From positions 1-20,508 of IMG/VR virus record IMGVR_UViG_3300036770_001551: DNA of 20,508 bases. One strand, given 5' to 3'. The first letter of the stretch is position 1, and each line of letters starts with the position of its first letter. Under the pieces are notes generated by a model. It saw nothing but the letters and a program-made list of their open reading frames with translations, did not search any database and was not told the DNA's origin. Source of the DNA: a virus. The translations under genes and the position numbers were made by a program. Below are positions 14,434 to 20,508 of the stretch, one piece after another.

Positions 14434-16349
14434 TATTTCGCATCCCCGTAAGTGTCCGCGATGTCGCCTTTGCCCCAGGTTATCAACTCAGGGAACCACG
14501 AGACGCCTGCGCGCATCACGTCCAACATGTAGTCCAACGCCTCCTGCGCATGCTCCTCTGGCTCGACCAGAACGATCTCGTCGTGGACTGTATGCACGAC
14601 CGCGTAGCGCTTCTGCACAGTGAGGATCATATCTGCCATGACTTCGCGCGCGAGGTGCTGGACGCAGTTCTCCACCACCTTCGGCCCGGAGATGAACGTC
14701 TTCTTCGACCCGGTGCCGTACACCCAGCGCTTGCCGCCGCGTATCTCATCCGGCTCAGTGCGAAGGTCCGGGTAGTGTATGAACCCCTGCGGCGTCTTGA
14801 TGCCACCCTTCGCCGTGACGCACAACCCCCACGGGTCGAGTTTAACACCCCCCTTGCCTTGCGCGATCAACTTCAGGCACTCACCTGCTCGCGACCAACC
14901 GCGCACAATGGAAGCATAGCGAGCGCGCCAAACCGTCACGGTGTCCTTGCTCTCAGTTTCCGAAAGCTCGACGCCACCCATGATCCTAGCAATGTTACGA
15001 AATGTTACATGCCCAGCACCGAACTGAAGACCCAACTGGGCGACCTTGCCCAACTGGCGCTCCTTCGACGTAATGTCACCCGGTGTTTTCTTGAAAAGCT
15101 TCGCCGCGAAGTCACGGTACAGGTCCGCTTCGCCGGGATCTTCGTCGTACAGCGCCATGCTGGCCTTCACCTTCCACAGGTAATGGCTCATGCGCAACTC
15201 GATGCCAGACAAGTCCGCAACGACGACCTTGCTACCAGTCGGCGCACGCAGGCAGCGACGCAGCGCATCCGACAACTTGGGCCTCGATGGATCGACGCGC
15301 GCGAGGTTCTGCTGGTTGAGACCCATCGCCCCGCTCCAACGCCCGGTGTTGTCGGCCCCGTAGTAGTTCAGCGCGATCGGCATCGTGCCGCCCGTCGCAG
15401 CGGCCACCTCGAGGAAGTTCTGTATCCGGGTGCCAAGCATGGTGCTCTTGACGCCCAGTCTCGCGGCTGCCAGCGCCGCAACGTCCGGGTTCTCGTGCTC
15501 GACCAGCGACTGCATGCCCTCATCGGTCTTGGACAGGGCGGGGATCATCTTCTCTGGGTTGGCAGGGGAGGGCTTCATCGGCACCTCGACACCTTTCATC
15601 TTCAACAGGTTGCTGAAGTTCGCCGAACTCGCCAGCATCTTGCGCGCCTGCTCAATCGCCGCCTCGTCATCCTGCTCCGCGAACGGATAGATGTCGGTGC
15701 CGATCTCCAGCAACACCTTACGCTGCGCGGCAGCCAGCGCGTCCGCCGTGTTACGCAGCAGGTCCACATCCACTTCAAACGCCGGGCGCACCAGCATCTG
15801 GACGGTGGCATGGATCAGGCGCAGCGAGCGAGGGTCTACCAGCGGCAGCAGTTTCTTGAACAGTGCAAAGCAGATGTCGGTGTCGCGCTGGTTGTACGCT
15901 GTCATCGCCTCGCGCTCTGACTCAGTGAAGTCGGCGAGCCGCTTGCCCTTGGTGTTGGTCGCCTCAAGGTCGAGCTTGGAGCCCAACGAGAAGTGTTCAG
16001 CCAGTGCTTTGAGACTGCCACCTGCAGTCTTCGCAAGCCCAGCCTGCCGGGCCATCGCCAGCGTGCAGCCCCAGAGTTTAGGCGCAACACCCAGCCGCCA
16101 CGCCAGCAGCATCGAGTCGAACCCACTCATGTTGTGCCCGACGACGATACTCGTATCGACCGGCAGTGCTTCCAACGCCCAGCGCACGTTGCGCTCGCCG
16201 AAAAAGACTTCTGTGGGGCCGTCGTTGAACTTGATCGCAGCCGACTGGATCTCGGTGTCCGGGTGCAGGCAGTACACGATAGGATTCATAACCGACAGAC
16301 TATGCGTCTGCGACCAGTACGTCTCCAGATCAACCGTGATGATGTTCAA
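14433..16349 (-). CDS. polA: DNA polymerase, family A, with 3'-5' exonuclease domain
   Basis: The protein has 638 residues. The proofreading domain shows Exo I DLE (Asp7, Glu9), Exo II GHNMSGFD (Asp78) and Exo III YNQRD (Tyr152, Asp156). The polymerase domain shows motif A VVADLSGIELR (Asp379), motif B RQLGKVAQLGLQFG and motif C VHDE (Asp590). There is no 5'-3' exonuclease domain, as usual for phage replicative PolA. Aligning motif B with E. coli Pol I 754-767 puts Leu439 at the Phe762 position and Phe443 at the Tyr766 position. It should copy the phage genome with the primase-helicase. The start overlaps the VRR-NUC stop (ATGA), and the stop overlaps the Cas4-like start. Confidence 0.95.
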   Translation of the reverse strand: MNIITVDLETYWSQTHSLSVMNPIVYCLHPDTEIQSAAIKFNDGPTEVFFGERNVRWALEALPVDTSIVVGHNMSGFDSMLLAWRLGVAPKLWGCTLAMARQAGLAKTAGGSLKALAEHFSLGSKLDLEATNTKGKRLADFTESEREAMTAYNQRDTDICFALFKKLLPLVDPRSLRLIHATVQMLVRPAFEVDVDLLRNTADALAAAQRKVLLEIGTDIYPFAEQDDEAAIEQARKMLASSANFSNLLKMKGVEVPMKPSPANPEKMIPALSKTDEGMQSLVEHENPDVAALAAARLGVKSTMLGTRIQNFLEVAAATGGTMPIALNYYGADNTGRWSGAMGLNQQNLARVDPSRPKLSDALRRCLRAPTGSKVVVADLSGIELRMSHYLWKVKASMALYDEDPGEADLYRDFAAKLFKKTPGDITSKERQLGKVAQLGLQFGAGHVTFRNIARIMGGVELSETESKDTVTVWRARYASIVRGWSRAGECLKLIAQGKGGVKLDPWGLCVTAKGGIKTPQGFIHYPDLRTEPDEIRGGKRWVYGTGSKKTFISGPKVVENCVQHLAREVMADMILTVQKRYAVVHTVHDEIVLVEPEEHAQEALDYMLDVMRAGVSWFPELITWGKGDIADTYGDAK

Positions 16350-16645
16350 AGCAGTTCCTCTAGGATGCTGAGTAGTTCGTCGACGTTGTGCCGATCAATC
16401 ACCAGTGCGATGCCGTCAGCGTCGTCGATCTGTGCCAAGTTGTATTTTTGCAGTTCTGTTGGCGGGTTCTTGCTGGCGTCGTACTTCACCTCTATGCCGA
16501 TGAACCGCCCATTGTAGCATGCGACGATATCTGGCACCCCTGATCGACCGAATCCGTTGGCGACCGGGTAGAAGTAGTATGCACCCAGTGACTTCAGCTT
16601 TTTGACTACTTTCTCTTTTACTTTCTTCTCTGGCGTAGTCGCCAT
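16346..16645 (-). CDS. VRR-NUC domain nuclease
   Basis: The protein has 99 residues from the ATG at 16645, one base past the DUF3310 stop (TAACATG). A start ten codons upstream would overlap DUF3310. A basic N-terminal helix precedes the nuclease core GRSGVPDIVA (Asp39), GIEVK (Glu52, Lys54) and a Gln66 helix. This is the PD-(D/E)XK site of VRR-NUC proteins, a group linked to Holliday junction or flap cleavage. It probably resolves branched replication intermediates. Its ribosome binding region lies in a hairpin, suggesting coupling to DUF3310 translation. Confidence 0.88.
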   Translation of the reverse strand: MATTPEKKVKEKVVKKLKSLGAYYFYPVANGFGRSGVPDIVACYNGRFIGIEVKYDASKNPPTELQKYNLAQIDDADGIALVIDRHNVDELLSILEELL

Positions 16646-16646
16646 G

Positions 16647-16892
16647 TTATCCCCGATACTCGCGGGGATCATCACCTACTGCCATGCGCAACCACCAAAT
16701 GGCTTTGCGGAGATCCTCATCCCCACCCTTGTTACGTTCGCGCCAGATGTACTGTAGCGCCTGTTGCTTGCATCCCCCACGAAACTCTTCTTCTGTCAGT
16801 GACGCCCGCATCGCATCGACGCACTCGATGTCGCCTTGGTTATAGTGCAGTGGTCTGTCCACTACGTCAAAGTCATCACTTGTCACCAGCAT
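16647..16892 (-). CDS. DUF3310 family protein
   Basis: The protein has 81 residues from the ATG at 16892, with a GTG immediately before it as alternative. It matches the DUF3310 pattern: VVDRPLHYNQGDIECVDAM, a central helix, QQALQYIWRERNKGG and DLRKAIWWLRMAV. This small helical family is very common near phage replication genes. Its biochemical role is not established. The 48-codon open frame upstream overlaps its start. Confidence 0.88.
   Translation of the reverse strand: MLVTSDDFDVVDRPLHYNQGDIECVDAMRASLTEEEFRGGCKQQALQYIWRERNKGGDEDLRKAIWWLRMAVGDDPREYRG
16649..16669 (-). promoter_or_regulatory. Hairpin masking the VRR-NUC ribosome binding region
   Basis: ATCCCCG and CGGGGAT form a perfect 7-base-pair stem with a 7-base loop that ends three bases before the VRR-NUC start codon. 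It includes the end of DUF3310 with its stop codon alongside. A ribosome finishing DUF3310 would open the stem, so it may enforce translational coupling. No T tract follows, so it is not a terminator. Confidence 0.5.
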
Positions 16893-17022
16893 CACGCCTG
16901 ACCTCTGCTTCCAGTTTAGCCAACTTATTCATCAGCATATTGATCTCTATGCGGCGTTTAACGGCTGGGGCGAGTTGTTCCATAGCTGCGCGTATTCGTT
17001 TCAGCAGTTCTTCGTCTGTCAT
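16876..17022 (-). CDS. Possible 48-residue helical protein
   Basis: A short frame from an ATG at 17022 has AAAGGGAC just upstream. It encodes a charged, Leu/Ile-spaced helical protein (opening MTDEELLKRIRAAMEQL and ending in EAEVRRDAGDK). Without it, 62 bases between the zinc-ribbon gene and DUF3310 would be empty in an otherwise gap-free operon. It overlaps the zinc-ribbon gene by 65 bases and DUF3310 by 17 bases in other frames. I recognise no family. It is plausible but unproven. Confidence 0.45.
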   Translation of the reverse strand: MTDEELLKRIRAAMEQLAPAVKRRIEINMLMNKLAKLEAEVRRDAGDK

Positions 17023-17200
17023 GTTGTCCCTTTAGCTGCATAGTCAACTCGGCAACCTGTAGTTTAAGCCGAAACACTTCATCCCGCAGCTTGTCTATCT
17101 GCTCATCTGGCGTGAGGCCGTGATCAACGCATACCGCGCAATACTGATCGCCTCTGGCACCGGGGATCTTGTGGTAGCAGCGCAGGCAATAGGCTGTCAT
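16958..17200 (-). CDS. Zinc-ribbon plus coiled-coil small protein
   Basis: The protein has 80 residues. CLRC (residues 5-8) and CAVC (21-24) form a four-Cys zinc-ribbon pattern. A Leu/charge-patterned helix follows (about 30-58), then a basic, probably disordered tail. Its start overlaps the preceding stop (ATGA). It may contact DNA, RNA or a protein partner, but no specific function can be read. It belongs to the run of small leftward genes upstream of the replication module. Confidence 0.65.
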   Translation of the reverse strand: MTAYCLRCYHKIPGARGDQYCAVCVDHGLTPDEQIDKLRDEVFRLKLQVAELTMQLKGQHDRRRTAETNTRSYGTTRPSR

Positions 17201-17481
17201 CGCTGCTTAAACATCGCGTTGGTTTCGGCCAGCTCGGCCCGGAGTTTGTTGCGCTCGTCCATGAGACGGTCATGCATTTTGGTTGCGACATCCAGCAGGG
17301 CATTCAGGCGCTCGACCTCGGCGCGGAGGGTATCGCGCTCTGCTATGAGTGAGTCATAATGCGCAATCAGCGCCCGAAGCTGACTCGCATCAACTTTCAC
17401 GCGAGGCAATCCAACAGTCATGCCGGCGCTTTGAGTGTTGTAAGCGTCGCTTACAAGCCGGCGGAGCGTGTCATGGCTCAT
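17197..17481 (-). CDS. Coiled-coil hypothetical protein
   Basis: The protein has 94 residues. After an N-terminal segment with few features, residues about 32-90 form a long heptad-patterned helix (DTLRAEVERLNALLDVATK, then DERNKLRAELAE). It has no membrane segment or Cys motif. It overlaps the upstream gene by 11 bases and the downstream gene by ATGA. The downstream zinc-ribbon protein also has a coiled coil, so the two could pair; that is a guess. Confidence 0.6.
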   Translation of the reverse strand: MSHDTLRRLVSDAYNTQSAGMTVGLPRVKVDASQLRALIAHYDSLIAERDTLRAEVERLNALLDVATKMHDRLMDERNKLRAELAETNAMFKQR

Positions 17482-17977
17482 CTTTCAAATACCCCATGTC
17501 CATAATTGTTCCGCGTAGCGCCAGTGCGTAGCCATGCAAATCCCAGTCGGTTTTTCTGTTTTTTGATAGCCGCAACATGGCGGCGGCTATCTCAGCAACT
17601 ATGTTTAACGCCTCATCCATGTCCCGTACTGCGGAAACCATTCCGTTAAGCGCCACCTGATCTTTTGTGCGCCAGTTGCCAGGCGCGAGGGTAATTTCTC
17701 CAATTCGGAAGAGCGTCTCGGCCATACGCTCAGCATCGTTATAGATTTGTGCATAGCCTGCGCACGGGTCGCCGCCGTCCGGCATCATGCAATCTGGAAG
17801 AGTGGAAATGCTCTTGTTGCGCTCCGCCGTCAGCCGCTCGACCTCGGCGGTCAGGCGCTCGACCTCATCCTCTGCTTCGACAATCCGGTAGGCGCACTCG
17901 TCCAGATCGTCTTTTATCTTGTCCACAAGCGCAGCGGCGCGTTGTCGTTGTTCCAAATTTAATTTTACGTCGCTCAT
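17471..17977 (-). CDS. Hypothetical helical protein, 168 residues
   Basis: The ATG at 17977 is chosen because AGAGGAG lies seven bases upstream and it makes an ATGA overlap with the preceding stop. The frame extends seven codons further without support. The N-terminal 60 residues form a coiled coil (EAEDEVERLTAEVERL). A short Cys-containing loop (CMMPDGGDPC) follows, then a helical domain with conserved-looking Asp/Glu and Trp. I do not recognise the family. The paired Cys could form a disulfide or bind metal. Confidence 0.6.
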   Translation of the reverse strand: MSDVKLNLEQRQRAAALVDKIKDDLDECAYRIVEAEDEVERLTAEVERLTAERNKSISTLPDCMMPDGGDPCAGYAQIYNDAERMAETLFRIGEITLAPGNWRTKDQVALNGMVSAVRDMDEALNIVAEIAAAMLRLSKNRKTDWDLHGYALALRGTIMDMGYLKDEP

Positions 17978-18222
17978 CGCTTGCTCCTCTCGTGCCATGC
18001 GACAAGCGCATCCTGCGCGGCTGCGATCTGGTCTATTATTTCTTTATCCGTTGGTCGCGGATAGTCGAGTTGCCCGAGCATGTAGGCACACGCAGTATCT
18101 AGCGCAAGCTCTACCTGATCGAATAGCTCCTCCGGAAGTCCGGCGTTCGACGTCAGGCGCTCGATGTCCAACGACATCTCGCCACCGCAGCAGTTTTGTA
18201 GGCCGCATTCAGGGCATCTCAT
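17974..18222 (-). CDS. Small protein with N-terminal Cys knuckle
   Basis: The protein has 82 residues from the ATG at 18222, preceded by a strong GGAGGAG. The frame extends 13 codons further into the upstream gene without need. The N-terminus has CPEC followed by CC within the first 12 residues, a possible zinc knuckle. The rest is acidic and helical (LPEELFDQVELALDTAC, then DKEIIDQIAAAQDALVAW). No family is recognised. Confidence 0.6.
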   Translation of the reverse strand: MRCPECGLQNCCGGEMSLDIERLTSNAGLPEELFDQVELALDTACAYMLGQLDYPRPTDKEIIDQIAAAQDALVAWHERSKR

Positions 18223-18382
18223 CGTTCTGCTCCTCCTCTGCCATCTCAGCGACGGTCGCACCGCCGCATCCGCACCCGTAGCCGTCGCAGCACCAATACT
18301 GCTGGGCTCGGCGGGCGATGCGGTCCTCTGTGCGCAATTGGTCGTCGTCGGCGTCGTAGTCGTCTGCGTAGTCGTAGCGCAT
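18209..18382 (-). CDS. Tiny acidic, Cys-rich protein
   Basis: The protein has 57 residues. The ATG at 18382 overlaps the upstream stop (TGATG) and has a run of GAG repeats as Shine-Dalgarno. The N-terminus is Tyr/Asp-rich (YDYADDYDADDD). The middle is basic and helical. WCCDGYGCGCGG then packs four Cys into nine residues, suggesting metal binding. The tail is acidic. No family is recognised. Confidence 0.55.
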   Translation of the reverse strand: MRYDYADDYDADDDQLRTEDRIARRAQQYWCCDGYGCGCGGATVAEMAEEEQNDEMP

Positions 18383-18549
18383 CACTCCTCCTCCTCGATC
18401 TCTTGCACATCGACTCCGACGGTCAGCATGGCTCGCGCACAAAGCTCTGCCATCTGGTCGTTTGCGGCATCTAGGCTCACCGTTATAACAATGTCAGCGC
18501 CGCTAAATGACGGATCAGTGGGAACACAATGGACGTGATATCTGGGCAT
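18382..18549 (-). CDS. Small hypothetical protein, 55 residues
   Basis: The ATG at 18549 follows the upstream stop by two bases, with GGAGGAG before it. The sequence reads as a small beta-alpha-beta fold (YHVHCVP, DIVITVS, a helix around NDQMAELCARA, then VGVDVQEI). It ends in four Glu, whose codons supply the next gene's ribosome binding site. No family is recognised. Confidence 0.55.
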   Translation of the reverse strand: MPRYHVHCVPTDPSFSGADIVITVSLDAANDQMAELCARAMLTVGVDVQEIEEEE

Positions 18550-18551
18550 GA

Positions 18552-18812
18552 TCACTCCTCCATCGTCGACATGCGACGGATGCAAGCCCAGTCGCAGCGG
18601 CTCAGGTTAGGGTTATTTTGGCGATGCTCGCTCACGAGCCGGGCAATCTCGGCCCGCTCGGCAGCGTGCTGTTCATTGAGCGCGGCTTGCCGTTGGTTGT
18701 ACTCAATGCGCTCGTCGATCCTGCCGGGATCGAGCCATTCGAGGATCGCGCCGCCGAATATCGCGATGGTCAAAAGAGTAACGGCCAAAATCAGATCAGA
18801 TAGGTTGCTCAT
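18552..18812 (-). CDS. Single-pass membrane protein with coiled-coil domain
   Basis: The protein has 86 residues. One hydrophobic segment lies at about 6-24 (LILAVTLLTIAIFGGAIL). It is followed by a charged helix (DERIEYNQRQAALNEQHAAERAE, about 32-65) and a C-terminal segment with two Cys. The layout is spanin-like, but this gene lies in the leftward early-type operon far from the lysis genes. An early membrane function such as superinfection exclusion is possible, though this is only inference. Its start overlaps the preceding stop (ATGA). Confidence 0.6.
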   Translation of the reverse strand: MSNLSDLILAVTLLTIAIFGGAILEWLDPGRIDERIEYNQRQAALNEQHAAERAEIARLVSEHRQNNPNLSRCDWACIRRMSTMEE

Positions 18813-19498
18813 GACTCACTCCGTTCCGCGTACATATTGTAGTAGCCCGTTTGATCGGACATTTTCCAACGCAGTGCCATCACTGCGATGTCTGCATTAT
18901 TATAGGCTTCTTGTAGTTCTTTGCACTTCTTTTTTTCTGCGTCAGCCTGTTTGCTCCTATTCTTTCGCATCCTCGCTCTGTCTCGCAGGACTTTTTCGTC
19001 CTCGCACTGCTGACAGATGCTGCTGGCAAACCCATCAACCCGGCGGGCCATCTCGACGGCCAATCGACGGCCTCGGCACCGCCCGCAGATCTTCGACGCC
19101 TGAACGCCCAGCTTAAAAACCCAGCCAGATACCGTGCCTGCCGACACCGCGTAGCGTTCAGATAGCTCGCGCACCGTGCTGCGCTCGACCTCTGCCCGGA
19201 TCGCATCGAGGTCGCCATTGTGCTGCCGGCCCATAACGGATCGCGTGACATGGAACACGCCACCAGCGTCATCGTCCCCGGCTGGGGCCTCGCCGGGTTT
19301 GCTGATCACGCCCGCCCGAATCAGCCATCGCCTTGCGGTCTCCTTCGCAATCACGAAGTGCCTCGCCAATGCGTGCAGGTCGTTCTTCACTTCCCTTGCC
19401 TTAGCTCGCACAACGTCATCCCCCGGATAGCGCAGGTTCGGTGCAGGCCGTTTGGCCTGCACGTATTGGTTGTGGGGTTTGGTGATGCGCCCGATCAT
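18809..19498 (-). CDS. Double helix-turn-helix protein with C-terminal zinc motif
   Basis: The protein has 229 residues from the ATG at 19498, which overlaps the upstream stop (ATGA). The frame extends five codons more. Two HTH segments are visible: about residues 40-62 (LHALARHFVIAKETARRWLI) and 108-132 (VRELSERYAVSAGTVSGWVF). Then CGRC and CQQC, about 23 residues apart, form a four-Cys zinc site. A highly basic Lys/Arg helix (about 170-195) follows. It is probably a DNA-binding regulator or a replication accessory protein. I do not know a family with this exact order. Confidence 0.7.
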   Translation of the reverse strand: MIGRITKPHNQYVQAKRPAPNLRYPGDDVVRAKAREVKNDLHALARHFVIAKETARRWLIRAGVISKPGEAPAGDDDAGGVFHVTRSVMGRQHNGDLDAIRAEVERSTVRELSERYAVSAGTVSGWVFKLGVQASKICGRCRGRRLAVEMARRVDGFASSICQQCEDEKVLRDRARMRKNRSKQADAEKKKCKELQEAYNNADIAVMALRWKMSDQTGYYNMYAERSES

Positions 19499-20094
19499 GA
19501 GCAGATCGACCATACACGGCCCGTCATTGGCTTGCCGTCCAGTGTCATGCCAGAGCCAGCAGGTAGGATGTTGAGCGTGGTCCCGCCCGCCTTAACCGTC
19601 CGGGCCTCGCACAGTGAGCCCAGTGCGACGGTCCCAGCGATCGTGATCTGGCCGGCCTTGACGCGAAACACGACGTTAACCGTGGTCGAAAGGATCGGCG
19701 GTTCGGGCTTCACGGGCGGCTTAGGCGGCTGAACGGGCGGCGTCACGGGCTCTGCTGGGATCTGCCGCGAAACTGTGTTCGACCAACTGGAGCTTTCCCC
19801 GCCGTTGTTGGTCACGAGCGCCTGTATGCAGTAGGTTTTTCCAGTATCAAGGCCGGTGATCGTGCCGGACGTTGCAGGCATCGGAAATTCCTTCTCGCCC
19901 AGCTTCGTGCCGAACGCCCCACCCGTTTTGCAGATGCTCCACTTAACCCGCGTGCTTTTCAGCGCGTCGGGTCCAGAGGCGGGGATCGCCGATCCATCCA
20001 CCTGCTTGGTCGGCAACTGCCAGTTGATAGCGGCATCAGCCGCAAACACGCCCGCCGACACCGCACACAAACCAATTCCAATCAACTTTTTCAT
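19495..20094 (-). CDS. Exported protein with fibronectin-III-like domain
   Basis: The protein has 199 residues. A classical signal peptide (basic start, hydrophobic 4-15, VFA cleavage near residue 18) lacks a lipobox. Residues about 22-112 read as a fibronectin type III-like beta sandwich: INWQLP, VKWSIC, TITGLDTGKTYCIQALV and SSSWSNTV. A Pro-rich linker (about 113-132) joins a second beta domain (TTVNVVFRVKAGQITIAG) with two Cys. It should act in the periplasm or at the cell surface. It starts two bases after the upstream stop with an AGGT ribosome site. An early exported phage protein may block superinfection or alter the host surface; that role is inferred. Confidence 0.72.
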   Translation of the reverse strand: MKKLIGIGLCAVSAGVFAADAAINWQLPTKQVDGSAIPASGPDALKSTRVKWSICKTGGAFGTKLGEKEFPMPATSGTITGLDTGKTYCIQALVTNNGGESSSWSNTVSRQIPAEPVTPPVQPPKPPVKPEPPILSTTVNVVFRVKAGQITIAGTVALGSLCEARTVKAGGTTLNILPAGSGMTLDGKPMTGRVWSICS

Positions 20095-20096
20095 AA

Positions 20097-20444
20097 TTAC
20101 CTCGCGTGGACAACGTAGTAAATCTGGGACTTAGAAACCTCGAACTTCTCGGACAGCCGATCAACAGTCAGCATGTTCATATCTGCAACATGGTACGACC
20201 GCTGCTCTGCCAGCCGCTGGATCTCCCGGCGCACCGCAGCCAACACCACCCTCTGCTCCGCAGTCGGTTTGGCAACGCTAGCTGCCTCGGCGTTCAACTC
20301 CTCCTCTCGATCTCGCAGGTCAAGCAACTGCCAGTCGATGTCGAGAATTTTTTGTGCGAGCGTCAACTTGTCGCGCCACAATTGGCGGATCAACCGCCGG
20401 TCATCGTCAGTCAGCACCCTCATCGCTTTGCGGACGTAGCTCAT
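20097..20444 (-). CDS. Helical protein with C-terminal helix-turn-helix
   Basis: The protein has 115 residues. The ATG at 20444 overlaps the upstream stop (ATGA) and has GAGG seven bases before it. Residues about 10-85 are charged helices (DDDRRLIRQLWRDKLTLAQK, then DLRDREEELNAEAA). The last 25 residues read as an HTH (LTVDRLSEKFEVSKSQIYYV), ending almost at the C-terminus. It probably binds DNA and may be an early regulator. No family is recognised. Confidence 0.65.
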   Translation of the reverse strand: MSYVRKAMRVLTDDDRRLIRQLWRDKLTLAQKILDIDWQLLDLRDREEELNAEAASVAKPTAEQRVVLAAVRREIQRLAEQRSYHVADMNMLTVDRLSEKFEVSKSQIYYVVHAR

Positions 20445-20508
20445 GTCAGTGCCTCGTCATCGGTCGGGCCAGGTACGGTCAGAACGTACTGGCCGGGGGT
20501 CTGCCCCA
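20441..20508 (-). CDS. C-terminal end of a gene cut by the window edge
   Basis: A leftward frame is open from the right edge to a TGA at 20441-20443 and encodes GQTPGQYVLTVPGPTDDEALT as its last residues. The stop overlaps the next start as ATGA, like the other junctions in this operon. This pattern, plus a Shine-Dalgarno for the next gene inside it, supports it as real coding. Too little is visible to name it. Confidence 0.5.
   Translation of the reverse strand, partial: GQTPGQYVLTVPGPTDDEALT

Noticed and set aside
14550-15920. Long rightward frame of 456 codons opposite the polymerase
   Set aside because: It lies wholly antisense to a polymerase with all catalytic motifs. It is Arg/His/Gln-rich low-quality protein with no domain, as expected from a GC-rich complement.

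Overview
The window is part of the genome of a tailed double-stranded DNA phage (or a prophage) of a Gram-negative host. Evidence for the host type is a spanin-like pair, one member of which carries a lipobox. The GC content is high, genes are packed with one- to four-base overlaps, and no ordinary bacterial housekeeping gene is seen. No tRNA, rRNA, CRISPR array, integrase, capsid, portal, terminase, endolysin or RNA polymerase gene was found. No gene-free stretch exceeds about 80 bases.

Left third, + strand (1 to 6866). This is a late block. It holds the C-terminal part of a very large virion protein that starts outside the window, then a holin-like protein, a coiled-coil inner-membrane spanin candidate, a small basic protein and an Rz1-like lipoprotein. 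It ends with a host-recognition module: a small spike-base protein, a 659-residue fibre or spike made of sixteen 24-residue leucine-rich repeats plus a degenerate seventeenth, and a hypothetical protein with an acidic tail.

Right two thirds, - strand (20508 down to 6943). This is a long leftward operon that converges on the late block at about 6.9 kb, where an intrinsic terminator faces it. Promoter-proximal genes on the right are small: a helix-turn-helix protein, an exported fibronectin-III-like protein, a double HTH plus zinc protein, and a run of tiny coiled-coil, Cys-rich or zinc-ribbon proteins. After these comes a DNA-metabolism module: DUF3310, a VRR-NUC nuclease, a family A DNA polymerase with proofreading domain and Leu at the position equivalent to E. 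coli Pol I 762, a Cas4/RecB-like nuclease, an HNH nuclease, an SNF2-type helicase, a conserved phage coiled-coil protein, an excisionase-like HTH, a candidate single-stranded DNA-binding protein, and a fused archaeo-eukaryotic primase plus DUF927-like helicase. The polymerase, primase-helicase, SSB candidate and nucleases could together form a largely self-sufficient replication and recombination set.

Start sites were re-evaluated from Shine-Dalgarno sequences and overlaps. Several genes are called with shorter starts than the longest open frame, most notably the primase-helicase, whose longest frame begins inside an intrinsic terminator. All family names come from reading motifs by eye; no database search was possible.
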